A DNA stretch of 64,000 nt, taken from assembly GCF_000023065.1 (NCBI RefSeq), contig NC_012691.1:3257501-3321500 (forward strand), written 5' to 3'. Of this stretch, positions 17,928 to 26,704 are shown one piece after another. The notes under the pieces are model-generated. The model did no database searches, had not been told where the DNA came from, and saw only the letters and a program-made list of their open reading frames with translations. Both the position numbers and the translations under genes were made by a program. Source of the DNA: Tolumonas auensis DSM 9187 (GTDB taxonomy: Bacteria > Pseudomonadota > Gammaproteobacteria > Enterobacterales > Aeromonadaceae). The first letter of the stretch is position 1; each line of letters begins with the position of its first letter.

Positions 17928-19301
17928 CTACTCTCCTCCCATACTGGAGAAGGCGGCCTGCAGGTTACTTTCCGAATCAATCAGGAAGTTCGCCTGGGTC
18001 ACGACTTTCTCACCCGCGCTGACACCGGAAACCGCAATCTGCCGTTCACCACGTTCGACTGCGCCACGCGCCAGCACCTGAACGGTACGCGGCACATATT
18101 TACCATTGCCCTTGTCGATCAGCACCACCTGACGGTGACCACTGTCGATCAGGGCCGATTCCGGGACCACCAGCTGACTGGTTGTACTAACGGGAACCTG
18201 CAGTTGCGCTTCGGCATACATCCCCGGTTTCAGCCTGCCCTGCTGGTTATCCAGTTCAATCCGCACCTGTACGGTACGGGTCTCGGCATTCATGGTCGGG
18301 TAAATAAACGCGAGTTTGCCGGTAAAGCTCTCTGCCGGATAAGCATTCACTTTGACCTGTACTTCCTGCCCCACTTTGACCGCAGCCAGATCCTGTTCAA
18401 ATACCTCTACCAGCAGCCAGAGTTGCGAGAGATCCGCGATCTGATACAGCGCGTCACCGGCACTGAATTTCATACCCTGGGTAATATTCTTGGTCAGCAC
18501 AATGCCATTGGTGGGCGCCGTTAATGGCAGCGTGCGTTTCACATCGCCACCATTGGCTAAACGCCGGATAGCACCTTCCGGAATATCCCAGTAGCGCAGA
18601 CGGGTCAGGGCCGCACCACCCAGTCCGGCCGGTGACAGCTTATCCGCAGCAGCATTCGGCTGTGTTTGCCGGGCAATGCGGTATTCCTGTTGTGCCACAA
18701 TCAGTTCCGGACTGTATAACTCAAACAGCGGCTGTCCGGCTTTGATCATCTGACCGGTGGCATTCACGTAGAGTTTATCCACCCAGCCATCCAGCTTGCT
18801 GGTGATAGTATATTGCCGGCGCTCATCCACCGCAAACATACCGACCGCCCTGATTTGCCGTGATAGTTGCGCCGATGTCACCGCCACCGAGACCACGCCG
18901 AGATTCTGCCGGCGGCTGGCATCAATACTGACCATCCCTTTTTCGGCCGGCGCGTCATCGGCATACACCGGAATATAATCCATGCCCATGCTGTCTTTTT
19001 TCGGCACAGGCGAGGTGTCCGGCTGCCCCATCGGATTGCGGTAATAGAGGACTTTGCGATCTTTCGGCTGTGCATTCACTTCATCGGCATACACCGGAAT
19101 GTAATCCATGCCCATACTGTCTTTTTTCGGCACAGGCGAGGTGTCCGGCTGCCCCATCGGGTTCCGGTAATAGAGAATTTTGCGCTCTGCCGGCGAGCTT
19201 TCGCTCGTGGTACTTGCCGCCTGATGCGCGAACCAGCCATAACTGGCCGCACCGCCGGCCAGCCCCCCCGCCAGCAGCAGTAAAACTGATGTTATTTTCA
19301 T
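17928..19301 (-). CDS. cusB: Cus efflux periplasmic adaptor with duplicated metal-binding module
   Basis: CusB is the membrane fusion protein that links CusA to the outer-membrane channel. The 457-residue protein starts with a signal-anchor helix (about residues 5-22), followed by two near-identical 42-residue modules (about 40-77 and 82-119) containing YYRNPMGQPDTSPVPKKDSM, of the heavy-metal-binding type usually present once in such adaptors. Barrel-sandwich and beta-barrel domains follow. The ATG at 19301 has GTGGAG at the right distance; a GTG at 19313 is less likely. The methionines in each module are likely Cu(I)/Ag(I) ligands, as inferred from family members. Confidence 0.93.
   Translation of the reverse strand: MKITSVLLLLAGGLAGGAASYGWFAHQAASTTSESSPAERKILYYRNPMGQPDTSPVPKKDSMGMDYIPVYADEVNAQPKDRKVLYYRNPMGQPDTSPVPKKDSMGMDYIPVYADDAPAEKGMVSIDASRRQNLGVVSVAVTSAQLSRQIRAVGMFAVDERRQYTITSKLDGWVDKLYVNATGQMIKAGQPLFELYSPELIVAQQEYRIARQTQPNAAADKLSPAGLGGAALTRLRYWDIPEGAIRRLANGGDVKRTLPLTAPTNGIVLTKNITQGMKFSAGDALYQIADLSQLWLLVEVFEQDLAAVKVGQEVQVKVNAYPAESFTGKLAFIYPTMNAETRTVQVRIELDNQQGRLKPGMYAEAQLQVPVSTTSQLVVPESALIDSGHRQVVLIDKGNGKYVPRTVQVLARGAVERGERQIAVSGVSAGEKVVTQANFLIDSESNLQAAFSSMGGE
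18955..19189. repeat. Tandem repeat encoding the CusB metal-binding module
   Basis: Two copies with a 126-bp period (starting at 18955 and 19081) are almost identical over roughly 100 bp and diverge in the short linker. The period is exactly 42 codons, so the reading frame is kept. The high nucleotide identity points to a recent in-frame duplication or ongoing conversion. Confidence 0.9.
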
Positions 19302-19381
19302 GCCCGACTCCACACCCGGTTTTTCACCGGGCGTTATTTAAACCATAGCCGGTGACAGATAACTGCCACTGGCTCATCGCA

Positions 19382-19753
19382 TTACATGGTGTGCAGCGAT
19401 ACGATCGTCGGTGCTTCACCCTCTTTGGTGGTGAACATCGCCATGATGGTTTGACCCGGCTGCAGCCCGTCGAGCAGTTTGGCATCCGCCATTTTGAACG
19501 GCATGGTCATCGCCGGCCAGTTCAGCTCAGTCACGGCGTCATGTTCCAGCGTAACCTGCTGATTGGCGGTATCAACGGTAACAACCCGGCCATTAAGCGG
19601 ATACATCTGCTGCTGTTGCTGCTGTCCCATGTTCATTCCTGGCATCTGGCTCATATCATGTGACATGGTCTCTTCTGCCTGTGAACCAACAGCAAACAGT
19701 GCGCTCAGGGTGAACAAAGCAATACGGGCAAATTTAATATTAGTGGAAGTCAT
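19382..19753 (-). CDS. cusF: Periplasmic Cu/Ag metallochaperone CusF-like
   Basis: The 123-residue protein has a signal peptide (cleavage probably after VGSQA, residue 26), a Met/His-rich stretch (HDMSQMPGMNMG), a run of six glutamines and then a CusF fold. The CusF ligands are all visible: H71 in LEHDA, W79, M82 and M84 in WPAMTM; in E. coli the tryptophan makes a cation-pi contact with Cu(I). CusF hands metal to CusB. The ATG at 19753 has GGAGAT at good spacing; a frame from 19789 would spoil the signal peptide. It lies 80 bases upstream of cusB. Confidence 0.92.
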   Translation of the reverse strand: MTSTNIKFARIALFTLSALFAVGSQAEETMSHDMSQMPGMNMGQQQQQQMYPLNGRVVTVDTANQQVTLEHDAVTELNWPAMTMPFKMADAKLLDGLQPGQTIMAMFTTKEGEAPTIVSLHTM

Positions 19754-19860
19754 TCTCTTATCTCCGGAAATCAATGCATAACCAGCCAAAATGCTGGAAT
19801 AAAGCTATAAGCAAACGCTGACGGTAAAGTCAGTGCACAGAGCGGTAAGCCCTGAAAGAT

Positions 19861-20316
19861 TCAGATGATAAGAGTGAGCGGAGGCGGCGAAAGAACGCCG
19901 GGAATGAAGTCACGATAGAGCGAATCTACCGCCGGGAAATGTAGCTGGGTTTGTGCCGCCAGCTCCCGCACCGGAGCAATAGCGGGGGGAATGCCGGTAC
20001 ACAACGGCAGGCAACTGGCACAGTGTGAGCCATGCTGCTGCATATCATGTACGCGCGGCGCTTCTTTATGGTGCTGAGTCAGATCAGGCATCGGGCTGGT
20101 CATGTCACCATGACAGCTGTCTGCCATAACCATTTCGCCCGCAGACGACGCGACGACCTGCGGAACAGCTGGCTGAGTCACAGTGAATTCAGACCGGGTC
20201 ATGGCCTGCCACGCCGCGACCGACTGGAATGGGATCCAGCCTGTCAGCACCAGCATTAGCAGTAACCCGAAACGTCGCAGCACTATGTTCTTCCAACAAG
20301 AAAAGCAGGCATTCAC
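19861..20316 (-). CDS. Secreted Met/His/Cys-rich protein, probably metal-related
   Basis: This 151-residue protein is unnamed. It has a hydrophobic N-terminal segment (about residues 15-35, RRFGLLLMLVLTGWIPFQSVAA) that looks like a signal peptide. A middle part follows that is rich in possible metal ligands: ADSCHGDM, then HHKEAPRVHDMQQHGSHCAS, then CLPLC. The tail is proline-rich (GVLSPPPLTLII). The general layout recalls DUF2946-type proteins found near copper genes, but I cannot confirm membership. It is 107 bases upstream of the cusF-like gene on the same strand, so a role in copper or silver handling is inferred from composition and position. Confidence 0.65.
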   Translation of the reverse strand: MNACFSCWKNIVLRRFGLLLMLVLTGWIPFQSVAAWQAMTRSEFTVTQPAVPQVVASSAGEMVMADSCHGDMTSPMPDLTQHHKEAPRVHDMQQHGSHCASCLPLCTGIPPAIAPVRELAAQTQLHFPAVDSLYRDFIPGVLSPPPLTLII

Positions 20317-20328
20317 CTGTGAGCATAA

Positions 20329-20373
20329 ACAACCTTGCCATCCAGCTCAAGATTACCACTATGACAAGGTTGT
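20329..20373 (-). promoter_or_regulatory. 45-bp interrupted inverted repeat upstream of the cus cluster
   Basis: Two 13-base arms that match at 12 positions (ACAACCTTGCCAT and ATGACAAGGTTGT) flank a 19-base spacer. On the minus strand a possible promoter overlaps it: TTGAGC (20350-20345) and TATGCT (20327-20322) with 17-base spacing, so one arm sits between the two boxes. The ACCTTG/CAAGGT arms recall MerR/CueR-type copper boxes, but the spacing is far wider than usual. It could instead be the transcript end of nfo, which stops 7 bases before it. Confidence 0.4.
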
Positions 20374-20379
20374 AAAAAT

Positions 20380-21219
20380 TTATCCTAGCTGGCGCAACCA
20401 GCGGATCTCGTCCGGCCAGATATCCGGATTTACCGTCTCCAGAATCAATGGAATACGGTCAAAACGGCTGTCACGCATGATGAATTCAAATACCGCCGTA
20501 CCCAGATTACCTTCCTGCAGGCTGTGGTGACGATCCACGCGGCTGCCGAACGTACATTTCGCACCGTTAATATGCATGCCTTTCAGATAGTTAAATCCGA
20601 CTACCCGTTCAAATTCGGCAAAGGTGGCAATGCAATCCGCTTCCGTGCGCATATCATAACCGGCAGCAAAGGCATGACAGGTGTCATAGCAAACCCCGAC
20701 CCGGGATTTATCCTCGACCTGGTCGATAATCGCCGCCAGATGTTCAAACTGCCAACCCAGATTGGTACCCTGCCCAGCGGTGTTTTCAATGACGGCGGTA
20801 ACCCCCTGCGTCTGATCCAGCGCGATATTGATCGACTCTGCAACGCGCCGCAGACTCTCTTCTTCACTGATCGCCTTCAGATGACTGCCGGGATGAAAGT
20901 TCAGATAACACAGCCCGAGCTGTTCACAACGTTGCATCTCATCAATAAACGCTACCCGGGATTTCTCCAGCGCTTCCGGTTCCGGATGCCCCAGATTAAT
21001 CAGATAAGAATCATGCGGCAGGATCTGTTCCGGCAGAAAACCCGCTGTTTCACAGGCAGTGCGAAATGCCAAAATCGTTTTTGCCGTCAGATCCGGCGCA
21101 TGCCATTGCCGCTGATTTTTGGTAAACAAAGCGAATGCATTGGCGCCGATCGCTACCGCCCGTTCTACCGCCAGTTCAATTCCGCCAGCAGCGCTGACAT
21201 GAGCTCCAATGTATTTCAT
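20380..21219 (-). CDS. nfo: Endonuclease IV
   Basis: Nfo cleaves DNA at abasic sites and removes 3' blocking groups in base excision repair. The 279-residue TIM barrel matches E. coli Nfo throughout, with the zinc ligands in [48 protein letters not shown] and LETVNPD. One difference is visible: the usual HLND segment reads HING here (codon GGT), replacing an aspartate that is widely conserved, although the metal-binding histidine before it is kept. It is transcribed toward the copper cluster. Confidence 0.96.
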   Translation of the reverse strand: MKYIGAHVSAAGGIELAVERAVAIGANAFALFTKNQRQWHAPDLTAKTILAFRTACETAGFLPEQILPHDSYLINLGHPEPEALEKSRVAFIDEMQRCEQLGLCYLNFHPGSHLKAISEEESLRRVAESINIALDQTQGVTAVIENTAGQGTNLGWQFEHLAAIIDQVEDKSRVGVCYDTCHAFAAGYDMRTEADCIATFAEFERVVGFNYLKGMHINGAKCTFGSRVDRHHSLQEGNLGTAVFEFIMRDSRFDRIPLILETVNPDIWPDEIRWLRQLG

Positions 21220-21457
21220 TAACCGTTTCTGCCTTGTTTATTCTGTTGTAAATCCGCCTGCCATCGCAGCAGTCTCACATAGTTACGTAGAACATCGCAC
21301 GCCGGATCACGCACCGAAGCCCACAGGCTGGTTATTCACCGTGACACCATATCCCATTTTGAGAATCAGTTCACAGACCATGATGCCGCCCCATGCCACA
21401 GTGTAAAAACAATTACCGATAATTTCGTTTGAGACCAGATACAGGAGCCTTCTTGCC
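21220..21457. other. Intergenic region between nfo and the orphan IIB gene
   Basis: This 238-base stretch lies between divergent genes. I see no AACCGGTT operator like that of the beta-glucoside operon and no strong promoter boxes. ACAGGAG at 21440-21446 is the probable ribosome site of the IIB gene. Confidence 0.5.
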
Positions 21458-21763
21458 ATGAAAAAGATTTTTCTCTGCTGTGCTGCCGGCATGTCCACCA
21501 GCATGGTCGTCAACAAAATGCGTCAGGCTGCCACCCAGAAAGGGATCGAGGTCGAAATCAATGCGGTCGGTATGGAGGAATTTGAAGCGACGCTGCCGAA
21601 TTATGACTGCTGTCTGTTAGGCCCCCAGATCCGTTATAAATTTGACGAATTCAAGAAAAAGGCCAGCGAGCTGAACAAACCGATCGCCATTATTAACAGC
21701 ATGGATTACGGCATGATGCGTGGCGACAAAATCCTTGCTGATGCACTGACCCTGATGGAATAA
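21458..21763 (+). CDS. Orphan PTS cellobiose-type IIB component
   Basis: The 101-residue protein is a close paralogue of the IIB at 9884: the first 16 residues (MKKIFLCCAAGMSTSM) and the last 20 or so are the same apart from a few conservative changes. The phospho-cysteine loop is intact, so it should be able to accept and donate phosphate. No IIA or IIC gene accompanies it; it lies alone between nfo and the nqr operon with its own terminator. It may serve the distant IIC, act with another permease outside the window, or have a regulatory role. Confidence 0.9.
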   Translation: MKKIFLCCAAGMSTSMVVNKMRQAATQKGIEVEINAVGMEEFEATLPNYDCCLLGPQIRYKFDEFKKKASELNKPIAIINSMDYGMMRGDKILADALTLME

Positions 21764-21808
21764 ATTCCATCATCACATCTTACCCGTTTTGATCATTCAT
21801 CGATGCCT

Positions 21809-21830
21809 GAGGGCGCAAGCCCTCTTTTTT
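21809..21830 (+). terminator. Rho-independent terminator of the orphan IIB gene
   Basis: GAGGGC and GCCCTC pair around a GCAA tetraloop, followed by six T. Confidence 0.85.
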
Positions 21831-22105
21831 CTCCTGCCGTAAACCCGCGGGTCGCAAACAGCATGATTTCTCTGCATTTTGCTGCGGATCCCCCGAATGC
21901 CTGAACAGAAGACCCAAAATCAGACGTCGGCATAAAGCGCACACTACTATTGTAAAAATTATATTGGTATCCTCTGTACAAAAGCCAGGATGCTCATTAC
22001 GTCATGTCAACGGATCTATTACTTACCACCTTTTCACTCCGCTTCACCCCGGAAATGGATGTGTAGGTCGTTCTGGTTTTCTCTGTTCATCAACTGGGAA
22101 AGACA
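21831..22105. other. Leader region of the nqr operon
   Basis: The 275 bases between the IIB terminator and nqrA hold no convincing gene. An AT-rich stretch at about 21950-21970 (TTGTAAAAATTATATTGGTAT) is a possible promoter area. GGGAAAG just before 22106 is the nqrA ribosome site. Confidence 0.45.
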
Positions 22106-23449
22106 ATGATCACGATAAAAAAAGGATTAGATATCCCTATCAGTGGTGCGCCGGAACAAGTCATCTATGAGGCGCCAGCGGTCCATCACGTCGCGCTGCT
22201 CGGTGAGGAGTTCCCGGGACTCAAACCAACTATGCTGGTGAAAGTGGGAGACCACGTCAAAAAGGGGCAACCTCTTTTTGAAAACAAGAAAAATCCGGGC
22301 GTGATATTCACCGCCCCCGCGTCTGGCCTGGTGACAGAAATCCACCGGGGACATCAGCGCGTTTTCCAGGCGTTAGTGATTGCTCAGGATCCAACCATCG
22401 GCGCAGTCAGTTTTCAGCGTTATCAGGATGAGGAGTTACCTCAGCTTTCCCGTGAGCAGGTACAACAGCAACTGCTGAATTCAGGGATGTGGACGGCACT
22501 GCGAACCCGGCCCTACAGTAAATCGCCGGTACCCGGTTCCGTACCCAAAGCCATTTTTGTCACCGCCATGGATACCAATCCTCTGGCCGCCAGTGCTGAG
22601 CTGATCATCGAACAGCAGCCTGTCGCCTTCGTCAATGGCCTGACCCTCTTATCCCGTCTGACAGATGGCAAAGTGTATGTGTGCAAAGGGGAAAATTCGC
22701 TGCCGCATTCACATGTCGCCAACGTGGAGGAAAGGGTCTTTACCGGTCCGCATCCGGCAGGCTTAGCGGGAACACATATCCATTTCACCGAACCGGCATC
22801 CGCGAAAAAGACGCTCTGGCATATCAATTATCAGGATGTCATTGCCATCGGTCATCTGTTTGCGAGCGGTGAACTTTATAACGAGCGGATTGTCAGTCTG
22901 GCCGGTCCCGGTGTCAGCGCTCCCCGTCTGGTGCGCACTCAGCTGGGCGCCTGTCTCAGTGAGCTGACCCGCAATCAGCTACTGGCGGGTGAACAGCGGA
23001 TCATTTCCGGCTCCGTACTGTCCGGAAACAAGGCCGCGGAAGTCCATGACTATCTGGGGCGCTTCCATCTGCAGGTATCCGTGTTGCCGGAAGGCAGAGA
23101 GAAAGTGTTTCTCGGCTGGATCATGCCGGGACAGGATAAATTTTCCGTGACCCGCAGTTTCATGGGACATCTGTCGAACGTCAAACGTCTGGTATTTACC
23201 ACCGCCAAAAACGGCAGTGAGCGTGCGATGGTGCCTATCGGCAATTACGAAAAAATCATGCCGCTCGACATCTTGCCGACGCTGTTGCTGCGGGATTTGG
23301 CCGCCGGTGATACCGACAGCGCACAGCAACTCGGCTGTCTGGAGCTGGATGAGGAAGATCTGGCGTTATGCACCTTCGTTTGCCCGGGCAAAACAGAATA
23401 CGGTCCTCTGCTACGTAAATGTCTGACCAAAATTGAACTGGAGGGCTGA
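22106..23449 (+). CDS. nqrA: Na+-translocating NADH:quinone reductase subunit A
   Basis: NqrA is the peripheral subunit that takes part in ubiquinone binding in the six-subunit Na+ pump. The 447-residue protein opens with the family's [18 protein letters not shown], and has [16 protein letters not shown] (a biotinyl-lipoyl-like barrel near residues 45-60), [12 protein letters not shown] and [14 protein letters not shown] close to the C-terminus. It is the first of six tightly packed genes. The C-terminal CTFVCPGK cysteine motif resembles RnfC in layout but lacks its iron-sulfur cysteines, as is normal for NqrA. Confidence 0.97.
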   Translation: MITIKKGLDIPISGAPEQVIYEAPAVHHVALLGEEFPGLKPTMLVKVGDHVKKGQPLFENKKNPGVIFTAPASGLVTEIHRGHQRVFQALVIAQDPTIGAVSFQRYQDEELPQLSREQVQQQLLNSGMWTALRTRPYSKSPVPGSVPKAIFVTAMDTNPLAASAELIIEQQPVAFVNGLTLLSRLTDGKVYVCKGENSLPHSHVANVEERVFTGPHPAGLAGTHIHFTEPASAKKTLWHINYQDVIAIGHLFASGELYNERIVSLAGPGVSAPRLVRTQLGACLSELTRNQLLAGEQRIISGSVLSGNKAAEVHDYLGRFHLQVSVLPEGREKVFLGWIMPGQDKFSVTRSFMGHLSNVKRLVFTTAKNGSERAMVPIGNYEKIMPLDILPTLLLRDLAAGDTDSAQQLGCLELDEEDLALCTFVCPGKTEYGPLLRKCLTKIELEG

Positions 23450-23452
23450 TTG

Positions 23453-24688
23453 ATGAGCCTTAAGCATCTGCTCGAAAAATTCGAGCCACAATTTTTGCCC
23501 GGCGGGCGTTTTGAGCGCTGGTTTCCGCTTTATGAAGCGGCCGCGACTATTTTCTATACCCCCGGCACGGTCACCGGCAAATCATCACATATTCGTGACA
23601 ACGTTGATCTGAAACGCATCATGATCATGGTCTGGTTTGCGGTATTTCCGGCTATGTTCTGGGGCATGTATAACATTGGGAATCAGACCATCCTGGCGCT
23701 GGGTGAGCAAAGTGCCGCCTCACTGGCCCAGCTGATCGACGGTAACTGGCACTATTGGCTGACATCACTGCTGGGCGGTTCCCTGCAGGCCGATGCCGGT
23801 ATCTGCAGCAAAATACTGCTGGGTGCCAGTTATTTTCTGCCGATTTACCTCACCGTGTTTGCCATCGGCGGGTTCTGGGAAGTGCTGTTCTGTATCGTGC
23901 GCAGACACGAAATCAATGAAGGCTTCTTTGTCACCTCCATCCTGTTCGCGCTGATTGTACCGCCGACACTGCCTCTCTGGCAGGCAGCGCTGGGCATCTC
24001 ATTCGGGGTGGTGGTAGCAAAAGAGCTGTTCGGTGGCACCGGTAAAAACTTCATGAACCCGGCACTGGCCGGCCGGGCCTTCCTGTTTTTTGCCTATCCG
24101 GCACAGATTTCCGGAGACAAAGTATGGGTACCGGTTGACGGTTATTCCGGCGCTACCTCACTCAGTCAGTGGATGACCGGGGGTCAGCACGCACTGATTA
24201 ACAACAGTACCGGACAACCGATTCACTGGATAGATGCGTTCCTTGGCAATCTTCCCGGCTCCATCGGTGAAGTATCCACCCTGATGATCCTGCTCGGTAT
24301 GGCCGTCATCGTTTACATGGGCATTGCTTCCTGGCGCATTATTGCCGGCGTGATGCTCGGGATGGTGGCAACCGCAACCCTGTTTAATGTCATCGGTTCC
24401 GAGACCAACCACATGTTCTCCATGCCCTGGCACTGGCATCTGGTACTGGGCGGTTTTGCGTTCGGGATGGCCTTCATGGCAACCGATCCGGTATCCGCCT
24501 CGTTTACCGATCCCGGGAAATGGTGGTATGGCGCACTGATCGGCGTCATGGTGATTTTGATCCGGGTCGTCAATCCGGCCTTCCCGGAAGGCATGATGCT
24601 GGCGATCCTGTTCGCCAACCTGTTTGCGCCATTATTCGATTATTTTGTCGCCCAAGCCAATATCAAGCGGAGGATCGCCCGTGGCTAA
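23453..24688 (+). CDS. nqrB: Na+-NQR subunit B
   Basis: NqrB is a polytopic membrane subunit that carries covalent FMN and riboflavin and lies on the Na+ path. The 411-residue protein has about ten helices and the flavinylation motif SGATSLSQW, in which the threonine bonds FMN through phosphate. The ATG at 23453 is preceded by GGAGG in the end of nqrA; a TTG one codon earlier is less likely. The 3' end overlaps nqrC by 8 bases, which suggests coupled translation. Confidence 0.97.
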   Translation: MSLKHLLEKFEPQFLPGGRFERWFPLYEAAATIFYTPGTVTGKSSHIRDNVDLKRIMIMVWFAVFPAMFWGMYNIGNQTILALGEQSAASLAQLIDGNWHYWLTSLLGGSLQADAGICSKILLGASYFLPIYLTVFAIGGFWEVLFCIVRRHEINEGFFVTSILFALIVPPTLPLWQAALGISFGVVVAKELFGGTGKNFMNPALAGRAFLFFAYPAQISGDKVWVPVDGYSGATSLSQWMTGGQHALINNSTGQPIHWIDAFLGNLPGSIGEVSTLMILLGMAVIVYMGIASWRIIAGVMLGMVATATLFNVIGSETNHMFSMPWHWHLVLGGFAFGMAFMATDPVSASFTDPGKWWYGALIGVMVILIRVVNPAFPEGMMLAILFANLFAPLFDYFVAQANIKRRIARG

Positions 24689-25454
24689 TCAACACGACTC
24701 CATTGGCAGAACTTTTGCGGTGGTCGGCGGACTCTGTCTGATCTGCTCCATTCTGGTAGCCGGCTCCGCCGTAGGTCTGCGTCCCTGGCAGGAGGCAGCC
24801 AAAGCCCGTGACCGTCAGGCCAATATTCTGAGCGTGGCGCAGCTGCCACAGGAAAATATTCGCCAGACCTATCAGCAACGCATTAAGGCTGAGCTGATCG
24901 ATTTAACCACCGGTGAATTTGTGGCCGGCAATGCAGATACCTATGACATGGTCCGCGCCGCAAAAGATCCGGCCCGCAGTATTGCCATTCCGGCAGACAG
25001 CGATGTCGCCGGGATCCGTCGCCGTGCAAAACTGGCACCGGTGTACTTTGTCAAAAATGAACAGGGACAAACTGAAACCCTGATATTACCGGTTTACGGA
25101 CAGGGCTTATGGTCAACCATGTACGGTTTTATCGCCCTGCAACCTGACGGCAATACGGTTAAAGGCATCACCTTTTATGATCATGGCGAAACCCCCGGTC
25201 TGGGCAGTGAAATCCAGAATCCACGCTGGCAGGCACTGTGGCCGGGCAAGCAGTTTTATAACGCTAACGGACAATTTGAGCTGAAGATCATCAAGGGCCA
25301 CGCGGACCTGTCGGAACGGCATAAGGTAGATGGTCTCTCCGGCTCCACGCTGACCAGTAACGGTGTTGAACACCTGTTTGCATACTGGATGGGACAGCAT
25401 GGGTATGGCACTTTCCTGAGCAAACTGCGTAGCGGAGAATTACAACATGACTGA
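24681..25454 (+). CDS. nqrC: Na+-NQR subunit C
   Basis: NqrC has one N-terminal membrane helix (about residues 10-32) and a periplasmic domain with covalent FMN. The FMN-threonine motif is [12 protein letters not shown] near residue 223, an SGST version of the usual SGAT. The family segment [16 protein letters not shown] is also present. The start is a GTG at 24681 with AGGA 7 bases before it; upstream frame to 24624 runs inside nqrB and is not part of the protein. It gives 257 residues, the usual size, and overlaps nqrD by 8 bases. Confidence 0.95.
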   Translation: MANQHDSIGRTFAVVGGLCLICSILVAGSAVGLRPWQEAAKARDRQANILSVAQLPQENIRQTYQQRIKAELIDLTTGEFVAGNADTYDMVRAAKDPARSIAIPADSDVAGIRRRAKLAPVYFVKNEQGQTETLILPVYGQGLWSTMYGFIALQPDGNTVKGITFYDHGETPGLGSEIQNPRWQALWPGKQFYNANGQFELKIIKGHADLSERHKVDGLSGSTLTSNGVEHLFAYWMGQHGYGTFLSKLRSGELQHD

Positions 25455-26094
25455 TCATAACGAAGCAAAAAAGGTGCTGCTCAGCCCGTTTATCAGCAAT
25501 AACCCGATCATGCTGCAGGTTCTGGGGATTTGTTCTGCCCTGGCCGTTACCAGCAAAATGGAAACGGCGTTTGTCATGGCGCTGGCAGTCACCGTCGTCA
25601 CCGGGTTTTCGAACCTGTTTATCTCGCTGATCCGCCATATTATTCCCAACAGTGTGCGCATCATCGTGCAAATGACCATCATCGCCTCACTGGTGATCGT
25701 GGTTGACCAGCTGCTGAAAGCGTTCTCCTATGAGTTATCCAAACAGCTGTCTGTGTTTGTGGGTCTGATCATCACCAACTGTATCGTCATGGGGCGGGCG
25801 GAAGCTTATGCGATGAAAAGTCCGCCGTGGCTGTCATTCCTGGATGGCATCGGCAACGGTCTGGGTTATGGTTTTATTCTGCTGCTCGTGGGTACCATCC
25901 GTGAAGTCATCGGTTCCGGCAGCTGGTTCGGTATCACGCTGTTTGAAACCGTCAACAATGGCGGATGGTACATTCCGAACGGTATGTTACTGATGCCGCC
26001 AAGCGCCTTCTTCCTCATTGGTTTGTTTATCTGGGTTCTGCGGACGTTACGTCCGGAACAACAGGAACCGACTGAACATGGCCACAAGGAGTAA
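25447..26094 (+). CDS. nqrD: Na+-NQR subunit D
   Basis: This 215-residue membrane subunit has six helices. With NqrE it forms the pair that holds the membrane-buried iron site; the conserved cysteines lie in GICSALAV (about C29) and [14 protein letters not shown] (about C112). The pattern [20 protein letters not shown] is typical of NqrD as opposed to RnfE. Its start overlaps nqrC and its stop lies 3 bases before nqrE. Confidence 0.96.
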   Translation: MTDHNEAKKVLLSPFISNNPIMLQVLGICSALAVTSKMETAFVMALAVTVVTGFSNLFISLIRHIIPNSVRIIVQMTIIASLVIVVDQLLKAFSYELSKQLSVFVGLIITNCIVMGRAEAYAMKSPPWLSFLDGIGNGLGYGFILLLVGTIREVIGSGSWFGITLFETVNNGGWYIPNGMLLMPPSAFFLIGLFIWVLRTLRPEQQEPTEHGHKE

Positions 26095-26097
26095 GCC

Positions 26098-26694
26098 ATG
26101 GAACACTATCTGAGTCTGTTTGTTAAATCGATTTTCATTGAAAACCTGGCGCTCTCATTCTTTCTGGGGATGTGTACCTTTCTGGCAGTATCCAAAAAGG
26201 TAAAGACCGCGATGGGTCTCGGTATTGCCGTGGTTGTGGTGCAGGCTATCGCCGTACCGGCCAACAATCTGGTGTTTACCTATGTACTGAAAGAAAATGC
26301 GCTGGTGCAGGGCATGGATCTCACCTTTCTGGGATTCATCACCTATATCGGCGTTATCGCGGCATTAGTACAAATTCTGGAAATGTTTCTTGATCGCTAT
26401 GTGCCGTCACTTTACAGCGCGCTCGGGATCTTTCTGCCACTGATCACGGTGAACTGCGCCATCTTTGGTGGCGTCTCTTTCATGGTGCAACGGGAATATA
26501 ATTTCCCCGAATCGGTGGTCTACGGTGTGGGCTCCGGCATCAGCTGGGCGCTGGCGATCGTGCTGATGGCCGCCATCCGCGAGAAGATGAAATACTCTGA
26601 TGTGCCACCCGGCTTGCGTGGACTGGGCATTACCTTTATCACCGCCGGACTGATGGCCCTGGGCTTTATGTCTTTTTCCGGTATTTCGCTGTAA
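26098..26694 (+). CDS. nqrE: Na+-NQR subunit E
   Basis: This 198-residue membrane subunit is inverted relative to NqrD and completes the intramembrane iron site with cysteines in [15 protein letters not shown] and TVNCAIFGG. It begins with [19 protein letters not shown], the standard NqrE start, and has six helices. It lies 3 bases after nqrD and 10 bases before nqrF. Confidence 0.96.
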   Translation: MEHYLSLFVKSIFIENLALSFFLGMCTFLAVSKKVKTAMGLGIAVVVVQAIAVPANNLVFTYVLKENALVQGMDLTFLGFITYIGVIAALVQILEMFLDRYVPSLYSALGIFLPLITVNCAIFGGVSFMVQREYNFPESVVYGVGSGISWALAIVLMAAIREKMKYSDVPPGLRGLGITFITAGLMALGFMSFSGISL

Positions 26695-26704
26695 GGAGCC
26701 AGTA

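Noticed and set aside
20329-20373. A standard CueR or CusR box
   Set aside because: The arms are too far apart for CueR and the sequence does not fit the known CusR palindrome. It is listed only as an inverted repeat.
21793-21981. Open frame of 62 codons on the minus strand before nqrA
   Set aside because: It covers the orphan IIB terminator and has no ribosome site or family match.
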